A stretch of DNA of 64,000 nt. It comes from JAIQFV01 sp041494885 (lineage in GTDB: Bacteria > Acidobacteriota > Terriglobia > JAIQFV01). Positions 19,930 through 27,909 of this stretch are shown here, in pieces. Every line of letters begins with the position of its first letter. The stretch's first letter is position 1. The notes beneath the pieces are model-generated. The model was not told the DNA's origin. It saw only the letters and a list, made by a program, of their open reading frames with translations, and did no database searches. The stretch spans positions 62,001 to 126,000 of the forward strand of contig JBGQBO010000008.1 in assembly GCA_041494885.1 (NCBI GenBank), given 5' to 3'. The translations under genes were made by a program, and so were the position numbers.

Positions 19930-20883
19930 ATGAAAATCCTTTTCATGGGTACACCTGCATTTGCGGTCGCGTCCCTTGCCAGGCTGCTTGAAGCCGGACA
20001 CACCGTGGTCGGAGTGTTCTCACAGCCTGATCGTCCGGTCGGACGCTCGCAAACGCCCACGTCACCGCCGGTCAAGCAGTTTGCGCTACAACATCATCTA
20101 CCCGTTCACTCACCCGAGAAAATCCGGACCGAAGAAATGCGGGAGATGATCGAGCGGATCAGTCCTGATGCTATTGTCGTAGTTGCTTATGGAAAGATCC
20201 TTCCGGCATGGATGCTCGAGAAACCAAGCTACGGCGCCATCAATCTCCATGCGTCTCTACTTCCCAGATACCGGGGGGCCGCGCCCATCCAGTGGGCCGT
20301 GGCAAATGGGGAGATCCGCACAGGGGTGACGACCATCCAAATGGACGCGGGCCTGGACACCGGAGACATTCTTCTCCAACGAGATTTTGCGATTGCGCCG
20401 GAGGACAATGCCCAGACCCTCCACGCTCATCTGTCCAAGTTGGGGGCCGAATTGCTGGTGGAATCTCTGGCAGGAATCCTGGAGGGTTCCATCCTGCCTC
20501 GGAAGCAGGACGATTCAATCGCAACCTGGGCTCCGATTCTAAAGAAGGAGGATGGCAGAATCGACTGGAATTGGCCGGCAAAAAAAATTCACAACCACGT
20601 TCGCGGACTAAACCCCTGGCCGGGAACATTTACCACTTTCCGAGGAAAGCGCTTGAAGGTTTGGAAGACCGAGACCGTGGGGGCACAGGAAAACGAGGTA
20701 GGGTTCGCCCGCGCTGTGGCAGCGGGCACATTGATCCTAACCCCGCACTCCCCTCCGCAGGTGCTCACAAGAGAGGGAGATTTCTTGACACTCCTGGAAG
20801 TCCAGCCGGAGGGGCACCGACGAATGAGCGGGGTCGATTTTTTGAATGGCTTGAGAATCAATTCAGGGGAACGCGTGGGTTGA
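19930..20883 (+). CDS. fmt: Methionyl-tRNA formyltransferase
   Basis: A 317-residue enzyme that formylates initiator Met-tRNA using 10-formyl-tetrahydrofolate. It has the N-terminal FMGTPAFAVASL, the catalytic region NLHASLLPRYRGAAPIQWA (about 108-126), TTIQMDAGLDTGDIL, and the C-terminal OB-fold domain with IHNHVRGLNPWPG. Length is normal. The deformylase gene, usually next to it in the same direction, is here tail-to-tail on the opposite strand with only 6 bp between the stop codons. Confidence 0.96.
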   Translation: MKILFMGTPAFAVASLARLLEAGHTVVGVFSQPDRPVGRSQTPTSPPVKQFALQHHLPVHSPEKIRTEEMREMIERISPDAIVVVAYGKILPAWMLEKPSYGAINLHASLLPRYRGAAPIQWAVANGEIRTGVTTIQMDAGLDTGDILLQRDFAIAPEDNAQTLHAHLSKLGAELLVESLAGILEGSILPRKQDDSIATWAPILKKEDGRIDWNWPAKKIHNHVRGLNPWPGTFTTFRGKRLKVWKTETVGAQENEVGFARAVAAGTLILTPHSPPQVLTREGDFLTLLEVQPEGHRRMSGVDFLNGLRINSGERVG

Positions 20884-20889
20884 AGCGGC

Positions 20890-21444
20890 CTACCCCCACT
20901 CGCCTGCTGCAATCTTCTTTTTGATCCGCCGCCGGATTAGATCACGCTTCAGGGCCGACACATGATCGATGATCAGTACTCCGTTTAGATGATCGATCTC
21001 ATGGAAGAAAGCCCGCGCCAGGAGGTCGTCCCCCTCGATCTGGATGGCCTGGCCGTCGAGGTCTTGCCCCTTCACCAAAACGTGCTTGGGCCGTGTAATA
21101 ACCGCCCGGATTTCCGGAAAGGAAAGGCACCCCTCCTCCACGCTTTGCCTCCCGTGCTGTTCCACGATTTCAGGGTTACAGATCCGGATGATCTTGCTGG
21201 GATCCTCTCCTCCTGAGATGTCAATCACGGCGACTTGTTGCGAGACCCCCACCTGGGGGGCGGCCAGTCCGACCCCATGCTCCGCGTGCATTGTGACAAT
21301 CATGCGGTCGAACAACCGGCGGAGCTCGCTGTCAAAAGTCATGACGGGTGAGGCTCTCTGTTGTAAAACCTGCGCCCCGTACCGCAGGACTCGCATGATC
21401 TGTCGCTGCTGCTCGACGACGGAAATCCTGTTTTCCACACCCAT
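20890..21444 (-). CDS. def: Peptide deformylase
   Basis: A metalloenzyme removing the N-formyl group from nascent proteins. All three motifs are present: GVGLAAPQVG, EGCLSFPE with the metal-binding Cys, and the zinc/iron motif FFHEIDHLNG. The open frame gives 184 residues from the ATG at 21444, which sits 11 bp after the aroC stop and has GAGG just upstream. An internal ATG at 21396 (MRVLRYGAQVL) gives 168 residues and matches where most deformylases begin, so the start is uncertain. It is co-oriented with aroC. Confidence 0.94.
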   Translation of the reverse strand: MGVENRISVVEQQRQIMRVLRYGAQVLQQRASPVMTFDSELRRLFDRMIVTMHAEHGVGLAAPQVGVSQQVAVIDISGGEDPSKIIRICNPEIVEQHGRQSVEEGCLSFPEIRAVITRPKHVLVKGQDLDGQAIQIEGDDLLARAFFHEIDHLNGVLIIDHVSALKRDLIRRRIKKKIAAGEWG

Positions 21445-21455
21445 GACGCCTCGCT

Positions 21456-22637
21456 CTAGAAGTTTCTTAATTGTTCACAATAGCCATCATAATTCCGTCG
21501 GGTCTCACCGAGGGAATCGCCTCCAAATTTCTCCAGGAAACATCCAGCCAGGACCAAGGCAACCATGGACTCCGCGACAACGCCCGCTGCCGGGACGACA
21601 CTCACATCCGATCGCTCGAAGGCCGCTTCGTCGACGGTCTTGGACGTGATGTCGACGGACTTGAGAGGGGTTCTCAGCGTGGAAATGGGTTTGAGATACC
21701 CCCGCACGCGCACCTCTTCCCCGTTTGTCATCCCCCCCTCGATGCCACCGGACCGGTTGGAGGTCCTTGCGAACCTGCGTTCCTGCTCCCGGTAGAGAAT
21801 CTCGTCATGAACCTCCGCCCCGGTCCGATTGGCATTCTGGATTCCATCCCCGATTTCCACGGCCTTGACCGCTTGGATCGACATCACTGCGCGAGCCAAA
21901 AGACCGTCAATGCGGGTGTCCCAACTGACATGAGACCCTAATCCGGCCACAATGCCCTTTCCCACTACTTCAAAGCACCCGCCGACCGTGTTGCCTTCAG
22001 AAGCGGCTTTCTGGATAAATCGGACCATCTCGTTTTCAATCTCTTCATCCACACACCTCAACGGCGAATCCGTATTCGAACGGAGGGCCTGGATCTCTTC
22101 AAAGGTCACGGAGCGGGATTCACTGAGAGCTACCGGCCCGACCGCGACGGTATGGCTCACCACTTCGATTCCGAATTGCGACAGAAAGATTTTCGCCAAG
22201 CCTCCCACCGCCACCCGCGCGGCCGTTTCGCGGGCGCTGGATCGTTCCAGGATGTTCCGAACGTCCTTAGTGTTATATTTTAAAGCGCCCGCCAAATCCG
22301 CATGGCCAGGACGCGGACGCACTACCGTCTTTCGTTCAGTTTTCTCCGCAGGTTCCGCCTCTGTGTTCATGGCGACTTGCCAGTTCACCCAATCACGATT
22401 CTCGATTTGAAGAGTCACCGGCGAACCGATGGTCCTTCCGAAGCGCACCCCCGAGAGGATCCGGGCCTGGTCTTTCTCGATCTTCATGCGAGCGCCTCGG
22501 CCGTAACCGCCCTGCCGACGCGCCAGTTCCTCATTAATGTAATCCAAATCGACCGGGACATCGGCGGGCAATCCGAAAATGATTGCCGTGAGAACCGGTC
22601 CATGTGATTCGCCTGCCGTAAAGAAATGAAACGCCAT
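21456..22637 (-). CDS. aroC: Chorismate synthase
   Basis: A 393-residue FMN-dependent enzyme making chorismate from EPSP, the last shared step of aromatic amino acid synthesis. The ATG at 22637 (MAFHFFTAGESHGPVL) is chosen because family members begin at this motif; an in-frame ATG four codons upstream is possible. Signatures include AGESHG, RRQGGYGRGARM, RPGHADLAGALKY, RSSARETAARVA and the late SGGIEGGMTNGE. It leads a two-gene unit with def. Confidence 0.96.
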   Translation of the reverse strand: MAFHFFTAGESHGPVLTAIIFGLPADVPVDLDYINEELARRQGGYGRGARMKIEKDQARILSGVRFGRTIGSPVTLQIENRDWVNWQVAMNTEAEPAEKTERKTVVRPRPGHADLAGALKYNTKDVRNILERSSARETAARVAVGGLAKIFLSQFGIEVVSHTVAVGPVALSESRSVTFEEIQALRSNTDSPLRCVDEEIENEMVRFIQKAASEGNTVGGCFEVVGKGIVAGLGSHVSWDTRIDGLLARAVMSIQAVKAVEIGDGIQNANRTGAEVHDEILYREQERRFARTSNRSGGIEGGMTNGEEVRVRGYLKPISTLRTPLKSVDITSKTVDEAAFERSDVSVVPAAGVVAESMVALVLAGCFLEKFGGDSLGETRRNYDGYCEQLRNF

Positions 22638-22645
22638 GTTATAAT
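22637..22645 (+). promoter_or_regulatory. Extended -10 promoter for the 22.7 kb exported protein
   Basis: TG-T-TATAAT is a perfect extended -10 element, placed 41 bp before the ATG at 22686. It overlaps the start codon region of the divergent aroC gene. No clear -35 is visible. Confidence 0.5.
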
Positions 22646-22685
22646 CCACCCAATTAGGATAAGGATTCTAACGTAAACCAAAAGT

Positions 22686-23408
22686 ATGCGTCAAAAACTT
22701 TGCATTTGTCTGGCCCTTGCTTCACTGATGACGCTAACCGTGAGTTGGGGCCAGGGGTCCACGGGGGCTCCCTCCAGCCCGAATCCCGGCACACTCCTCC
22801 CCTTGAACCCTGAACTTTATGGTGTCGCACGGTGGAGGGTCGGGGAATCCTCAGAATATGTTCTGGTGACCCATCAGAACTTGAGGAAAGAGGTGAAGAG
22901 ACTCCGCTACGCCATTCTCTCAGAAGAAACCCGGGGCATCGCGAAGTACTATACCGTCGAATCTCAAGTAACAGAGCTCAACCTAGCCCGCCATTCCACG
23001 GTCAACTCCGTGGTCCGCCCTTTCGGAGACTTGACCTATCTCCTGGAGGGGGCGACAGGGAACTTCGTGATGAAACAAGACAACAATCCCGCCCGTGCGA
23101 TTCCCATTCCTGTTCTCAAGGAGCGCCTTCTGCTCTCAGAGGCCGTCGTACGATCTCCCAAGATCACTTCGGTGGAAACGTTAGGTGAGGAAACCCTCGA
23201 AACAATGACAGGGAAGTTGAAAACGACCCATCAGAAGCTTTATTTTGATGATGGAAGAGCTGCTGAGGTTTGGTGGGCTGGGAGTGTGGGGCCGCTGGGG
23301 TTGGTTCGAGTCATCTCAAGGACATTCTCACTGGACCTGGTGTCGCATCAGTCGAAGCGCTCTGTCTCCGCAATCACTGACTCACCCGTGGCGGTAACAA
23401 ACGAGTAG
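22686..23408 (+). CDS. Exported protein of unknown function
   Basis: A 240-residue protein with a clear signal peptide (MRQKLCICLALASLMTL, cleavage near residue 24). The mature part is mostly predicted beta structure (RWRVGESSEYVLVTHQNLRKEVKRLRYAIL, TYLLEGATGNFVMKQDN, TTHQKLYFDDGRAAEVWWAG) with no Cys cluster or catalytic motif that I recognise. Its layout is reminiscent of small periplasmic beta proteins, but I cannot name a family. It lies upstream of the ECF sigma factor operon, separated by about 250 bp. Confidence 0.75.
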   Translation: MRQKLCICLALASLMTLTVSWGQGSTGAPSSPNPGTLLPLNPELYGVARWRVGESSEYVLVTHQNLRKEVKRLRYAILSEETRGIAKYYTVESQVTELNLARHSTVNSVVRPFGDLTYLLEGATGNFVMKQDNNPARAIPIPVLKERLLLSEAVVRSPKITSVETLGEETLETMTGKLKTTHQKLYFDDGRAAEVWWAGSVGPLGLVRVISRTFSLDLVSHQSKRSVSAITDSPVAVTNE

Positions 23409-23425
23409 AGCATTATTTTTTTTCC

Positions 23426-23452
23426 GACTTTTTGGATTTGAAAGAAGTCTAA
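23426..23452 (+). promoter_or_regulatory. Candidate ECF-sigma promoter upstream of the sigma factor gene
   Basis: CGACTTT (ACTTT at 23427-23431), a 15-nt spacer and GTCTAA (23447-23452) resemble ECF/RpoE-type promoters (AAC upstream, GTC-containing -10). The same pattern precedes the genes at 48345 and 53647. It would make the sigma operon autoregulated, with a leader of about 200 nt before the start at 23660. Confidence 0.5.
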
Positions 23453-23659
23453 TGGAATGTGCGGATTTGAATGAGAAGGAGAGCGGTGGGTGATCAAGGT
23501 GTCAATCCCGGGGGCTTCCAGGGTAGGTTTTTTGAGGTGGAACTTCATTTATGTCGCTCGCCTCGCGAGTGTGCAGGTTCAAAGATAAGGTCCCGACATC
23601 ACCGCCCAGCGAAGGGATGGTTCAGCATTCAAGCCACGTGGTTTTGAGGGTGAACTGTA

Positions 23660-24247
23660 TTGGTGACCGATGAAGCTTTGGTAGAGAGGACCGTTCGCGG
23701 CGACAATCACGCCTACGACGAGCTCGTGGTGCGATGGCAGCGCGTGATCTATAACCTCGTGTATCGAATGCTCGGGAAGGAACACGAAGCGGAGGAGGTG
23801 TGTCAGGATGCCTTCACCGCCGCTTATCTCAACCTGAAGAATTTCAGGCGGGAGGCCAAGTTCTCCTCTTGGCTGTACCGAATCGCCATCAACCTCAGTA
23901 CCTCGCATCTACGAAGACGGCAGCGAACCTCATGGGAGTCGCTCGATGAGATGCAGGAGAAAGGGGCGACGGCGGACCAGGAAGCAGCTCAATGGAATGT
24001 GGAACCTCAACCCAGCGTGGAGGATCATGCGATCGAGCACGACCGGGCCCGCCGTGTTCGGAGGGCCATGGAACGTCTGCCGCAGGATTATCAAGCCGTG
24101 CTTATCTTGAAGGAGTATCACGGCCTCACTTTCAAAGAAATTGCGGAAGTCCTCAACATTCCGATCAGTACGGTGAAGACAAGGATGTATGCAGGGTTGA
24201 TTGAAATGAAGAAACACTTGGCCCGTCAGGGCTTGCATGGAGCTTAA
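23660..24247 (+). CDS. ECF-type RNA polymerase sigma factor (RpoE-like)
   Basis: A 195-residue sigma-70 family extracytoplasmic-function factor. Region 2 (about 10-85) includes YNLVYRMLGKEHEAEEVCQDAFTAAYLNL and FSSWLYRIAINLS. Region 4 (about 125-180) includes LPQDYQAVLILKEYHGLTFKEIAEVLNIPISTVKTRMYAGL, the -35-recognising helix-turn-helix. It starts with TTG or with the adjacent GTG; a GAGG lies 11-15 nt upstream. The downstream gene encodes a zinc-finger anti-sigma factor. Three matching promoter candidates in the window suggest it controls itself and envelope proteins. Confidence 0.94.
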   Translation: MVTDEALVERTVRGDNHAYDELVVRWQRVIYNLVYRMLGKEHEAEEVCQDAFTAAYLNLKNFRREAKFSSWLYRIAINLSTSHLRRRQRTSWESLDEMQEKGATADQEAAQWNVEPQPSVEDHAIEHDRARRVRRAMERLPQDYQAVLILKEYHGLTFKEIAEVLNIPISTVKTRMYAGLIEMKKHLARQGLHGA

Positions 24248-24364
24248 GGGAGTTCGGAAAGTGGATTCCGGTTCTGTCGAAATCAAACGGTTGAGGAATT
24301 GGTTTTGGCTTTTGATGAATCCCGGAAATCACGTTGACGCAGGCCAATTCGTGGGGAGAAGATC

Positions 24365-25165
24365 ATGAATTGCGATCAATTTAAGGATAAGGTTCTGGAT
24401 TTTCTTTACGAGGAAATCTCAGAGGAAGAGCGCGTTGAAGCGGTCCGCCATCTCAGGACGTGCGGTTCCTGTAACGCCGAGGTCAATGAATTCAAGCTTG
24501 TCCGGAGCGATCTCGCGGAATGGAAGGATCCCGCCGCACGGGATTTTTCAGTCACCGTCCCCTACCCGTCCCCGCTGAGAATCATCACCGAATGGCTCCT
24601 CCCGAAAAGGTGGGGCTGGCGAAATGCCCTGGCTCTGGCGACTGGCTCCGCGTTTCTGCTGCTGGTGGCATTCTCCGTCCTCGGCACGGAAATCAAACTC
24701 TCGAAGGACGGGTTTGCTTTTCGAGCGGATTTGCTGCGGCGGGCGGTCTCGGGCCCGTCGACGCTTTCCGAGCCCCGGCCGACACCCGTGGAACGAGCGG
24801 TCTCTTCGCCCTCTAAGACCGGTCCACAGGAGCCGACAAGAACCGACGTTCTGCGTGAAGTGGCCCGGATGATCCAGGAAAGTGAAAACCGACAGGAACA
24901 GCTCGTCAAGTCAGAAGAGATCCGCCTGGTGAATCAATTGACCTCCGGATATCGGACCCAGTTGGCCGACCTCACCAGGCGGCTTAACGATAAACATAAG
25001 CTGGACTATGTGACTGTGTATGACAATCTCGAGCAGCAACGGTTGACCGATCTGCAGCAGATCCGGATGGCTTTCTCGTCGCTGGATGCACGAACCTCAC
25101 AACAGGCAAAACAGACCCAGCAGTTAGTAGACCTCATTCAGAAAGCATCGTATCAACCGAAATGA
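24365..25165 (+). CDS. Membrane anti-sigma factor with N-terminal zinc finger
   Basis: A 266-residue protein with GGAG 7 nt before its ATG. The N-terminus has the zf-HC2/ZAS pattern: Cys3, then HLRTCGSCNAEV (HxxxCxxC). This domain clamps ECF sigma factors. A single membrane helix follows at about 87-105 (NALALATGSAFLLLVAFSVLG). The extracytoplasmic part is charged and helical, with a probable coiled coil (REVARMIQESENRQEQLVKSEE onward). Gene order and domains identify it as the partner of the sigma factor immediately upstream. Confidence 0.9.
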   Translation: MNCDQFKDKVLDFLYEEISEEERVEAVRHLRTCGSCNAEVNEFKLVRSDLAEWKDPAARDFSVTVPYPSPLRIITEWLLPKRWGWRNALALATGSAFLLLVAFSVLGTEIKLSKDGFAFRADLLRRAVSGPSTLSEPRPTPVERAVSSPSKTGPQEPTRTDVLREVARMIQESENRQEQLVKSEEIRLVNQLTSGYRTQLADLTRRLNDKHKLDYVTVYDNLEQQRLTDLQQIRMAFSSLDARTSQQAKQTQQLVDLIQKASYQPK

Positions 25166-25237
25166 TTCCAGAGATTGCTCCAAACCACCCCCGATGGACG
25201 GAAAGAACGGGAGTACGAGAACGGAAAGAGGCCATCT

Positions 25238-26167
25238 ATGAACACATTTAAGAAACTGACTTCATGCGCCGCCTTGGGAGTTGGAATCCTTGTGACGGGG
25301 TCCACTTGGTGCGCTCAAAACTCCTCACCCTCCATCGATCGCGAGCAATTAAAGAGGAGCATTCAAATCGTCGAAAACGTCCTCAACACCGTCAGGCAAC
25401 AGGCGCTTAGTCCCGTAGCCTTGACCTTGGCGAAGAGGGGCGAGGAGGGCAATCCGACCGTCCTGTATCTTCGAAGCAGCGAGGGAAGCCGGGCTGAAGG
25501 CATCTACCTGGATGGGTACGGGGTCATCTTCGAAGTATCCCTTCCCAACTTCAGTGAACAACGATCCGTGAACTGGATTGTTAAGAATTCGACCGGAGCA
25601 ATCCCCGGGAGGAGAATGGTTCGTGCGCCCGCGGGAGCCACCCCTCCCCCTAAATCCGCCTCTTCGGGGAGCCTCGTGGTGGAAACCAAATCCAACCCCA
25701 CGCCCACAGCCCTGGATACATTCTCAAAACTGATTGATTCCTACGTCCGCGAATCGCAAAATAAAAGTAAGGAGATCGCTCTGCGTGAGCTGTTCTCAAA
25801 GCTCAGGGAAGCCAATCTGGTTCCTCATCTGAATATCTTCGAGTCGGCTTTCCTGGATGACGGAATGGAGTCTGAAGCCGAAAACCCCTCCGTCGACGAA
25901 TCGCGTTCGGAGGTCCAGCGGAAAAACCTCCAGAATGCCATCATGAAAGCAGTTGCCGATTATGGGAGTTCCATTCCCGGGCTGCAACCGGGGGAATATA
26001 TCACGGTCTTCCTGAAAGCCCCCGTTCCTCAGGACTTTTCCTTGTTCTCGCCTGAGACCCGGACTTCGACGGTCATCCGTTTCTCAGTGCGCGATTTGCG
26101 GGATTACAAGACGGGCAAACTTTCTTACGCCGACCTGGAGATTAGGACGAAGATTGAGGAAAACTAG
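25238..26167 (+). CDS. Exported protein of unknown function in the sigma factor operon
   Basis: A 309-residue protein from the ATG at 25238, preceded by GAAAGAGG; an upstream in-frame TTG at 25175 is less likely. The signal peptide (MNTFKKLTSCAALGVGILVTG) ends near WCAQ. The mature protein has a helical first part (DREQLKRSIQIVENVLNTVRQQ), a segment mentioning a likely beta region (GIYLDGYGVIFEVSLP), a Pro/Ser linker and a C-terminal domain ending RDLRDYKTGKLSYADLEIRTKIEEN. No family is recognised. It starts about 70 bp after the anti-sigma gene, so an envelope role under the same control is likely. Confidence 0.78.
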   Translation: MNTFKKLTSCAALGVGILVTGSTWCAQNSSPSIDREQLKRSIQIVENVLNTVRQQALSPVALTLAKRGEEGNPTVLYLRSSEGSRAEGIYLDGYGVIFEVSLPNFSEQRSVNWIVKNSTGAIPGRRMVRAPAGATPPPKSASSGSLVVETKSNPTPTALDTFSKLIDSYVRESQNKSKEIALRELFSKLREANLVPHLNIFESAFLDDGMESEAENPSVDESRSEVQRKNLQNAIMKAVADYGSSIPGLQPGEYITVFLKAPVPQDFSLFSPETRTSTVIRFSVRDLRDYKTGKLSYADLEIRTKIEEN

Positions 26168-26171
26168 AAAA

Positions 26172-26466
26172 ACAGCAATCAGGTCTCAGCCATCAGGGAT
26201 CAGCTGTCAGCTTTCAGACATCAGCGATCAGCTCTCAGCCATCAGCTGTCAGCGATCAGCCATCAGCTAGTGCGTTTACAGTCAAAGATTGAGATAAAGG
26301 CGATTGGGTGACCGGTTTATGCCATGTATCTCTGGAAGAACTGAATCCTTTGATCCCCAATATTGAGTGAGAGAACGGGCATACCCTCTACCTCAAATGG
26401 TGAATGCTGAGAGCTGAGAGCTGATGGCTGAAAGCTGACAGCTTAAGGCTGATCGCTGACAGCTTA
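26172..26466. repeat. Heptamer-armed inverted-repeat element C
   Basis: The left arm (26172-26269) has thirteen TCAG units at exact 7-bp spacing. The right arm (26405-26466) has CTGA/CTTA at exact 7-bp spacing. The core is about 135 nt. The last right-arm unit supplies the TAA stop codon of the minus-strand aminotransferase, so the element reaches into the 3' end of that gene. It fills the convergent gap completely. Confidence 0.82.
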
Positions 26467-27669
26467 CTTCCTCTGCTTTTCCAGCTTGGATTTGATCATC
26501 CCAAGGCGAACCTCAGCTTCACTCAAGGTTTTCTCGCTCTTGCAGAACGCGAATCGAAGATAACGCCGCCCTTTCACGGGGTCCTTGTAGAAGCTGCTAC
26601 CGGGAACCGCAGCCACGCCCACTTCCCTGACGAGAAATTCTGCAAATTTGACGTCGCTTTGAAAACCGAACCCGGAGATATCGGTCATGATGTAGTATGC
26701 CCCAAAGGGTTTGAAACAACGGAATTCGGCGCGCGACAAAAGGTCCAACAAACGGTCCCGGCGATGCAGATACCCGATCGCCAGTTGCTCGTAGTAGGAG
26801 GGTGGCAACCGCATTGCGAGCGTTCCCGCTTCCTGCAAGGGCGCGGGCGCACCCACGCTGACAAAATCGTGCATCTTCCGGATCGCGCTGGTAATCCCCG
26901 GCGGGGCCACCGCATAGCCGATCCGCCAGCCTGTCACACTGTAGGTCTTCGACATTCCGTTGATCAGTACGGTGCGCTCGCGCATTCCCTCGATCGAGGC
27001 CATCGCCACATGCCTCGCGCCATCAAAAAGTATATGCTCATAGATTTCGTCGGTGATGGCGAGGGTGTTCCATCGAATACACAACGAGGCAATGAATTCC
27101 AGCTCCTCTCTCGTGAATACCTTTCCCGTGGGATTGTTCGGCGTATTGATCACGATGGCCTTCGTCCGGTCATTGAAAGCCGCTTCCAGTTCCCCCCGAT
27201 CAAAATGCCAGACGCCCGTCGTGTCCTCCACTAAGGGCGGACGCAAGGGGACGAACCGCGGCGTTGCATCGCTGATAATCACATCCGGGCCGTAATTCTC
27301 ATAGAACGGCTCAAAGATAATCACCTCATCTCCGGGATTGATGATGGCGAGCATCGTCGACATCATGCACTCGGTGGCTCCACAGCAAACGGTGATCTCC
27401 GTTTCCGGATCAACGGACAGACCGAGGGTGCGCTCAATTTTTTCCGCGATGGCCTGGCGGAAGGACCGGGCACCCCAGGTGATCGCATATTGATTTACAT
27501 CGCCGTCGATGGCCTTTTTTGCTGCCTCCTTGATCTCGGCCGGTGCGGGAAAATCTGGAAACCCTTGAGCCAGATTGAGGGCACTGTATTGCATTGCCAA
27601 CCGGGTCATCTCGCGGATCACCGATTCGGTGAACTGGTCCGATTTGAAGGAAGTGATTTTTTTGGACAT
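26464..27669 (-). CDS. Class I/II PLP-dependent aminotransferase
   Basis: A 401-residue fold-type I aminotransferase from the ATG at 27669 (alternative ATG at 27678). Motifs: NLAQGFPDFPAP near the N-terminus, VINTPNNPTGKVFTREEL, ITDEIYEHILFDG with the PLP-pairing Asp, and the Schiff-base Lys in NGMSKTYSVTGWRIGY (about 235). The closest-looking families are the kynurenine/methionine aminotransferases and aspartate aminotransferase-like enzymes (MetC/YbdL type); the substrate cannot be fixed from sequence. It is flanked on both sides by inverted-repeat elements C and D. Confidence 0.93.
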   Translation of the reverse strand: MSKKITSFKSDQFTESVIREMTRLAMQYSALNLAQGFPDFPAPAEIKEAAKKAIDGDVNQYAITWGARSFRQAIAEKIERTLGLSVDPETEITVCCGATECMMSTMLAIINPGDEVIIFEPFYENYGPDVIISDATPRFVPLRPPLVEDTTGVWHFDRGELEAAFNDRTKAIVINTPNNPTGKVFTREELEFIASLCIRWNTLAITDEIYEHILFDGARHVAMASIEGMRERTVLINGMSKTYSVTGWRIGYAVAPPGITSAIRKMHDFVSVGAPAPLQEAGTLAMRLPPSYYEQLAIGYLHRRDRLLDLLSRAEFRCFKPFGAYYIMTDISGFGFQSDVKFAEFLVREVGVAAVPGSSFYKDPVKGRRYLRFAFCKSEKTLSEAEVRLGMIKSKLEKQRK

Positions 27670-27712
27670 GGATACCATCTCAAGGGACAACCAGGAAGTT
27701 CATTCCGGGGGA

Positions 27713-27873
27713 CGAGGCCAGAAGTCAGAGGTCAGATTTTGATCCGCTGGAATCAATATGGGATGAGACTCGAACCCTGAATCCTGCTCGCTTCGTGCTT
27801 CTCCTCATTTCATTTTCCAGAGGGCGCACCACGGATCGGAATTCATCTGACTTCTGGCCTCTGACTTCTGACT
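27713..27873. repeat. Heptamer-armed inverted-repeat element D
   Basis: The left arm (27713-27737) contains GCCAG, GTCAG, GTCAG at 7-bp spacing. The right arm (27846-27873) contains CTGAC, CTGGC, CTGAC, CTGAC at 7-bp spacing, inverse to the left. The core is about 108 nt. The heptamer consensus (AAGTCAG) differs from elements A-C but the architecture is the same. It lies between the aminotransferase and lytic transglycosylase genes. Confidence 0.75.
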
Positions 27874-27909
27874 ACGAACTCGACCTGGTCAGCAAAGATC
27901 GGTCTCTGC

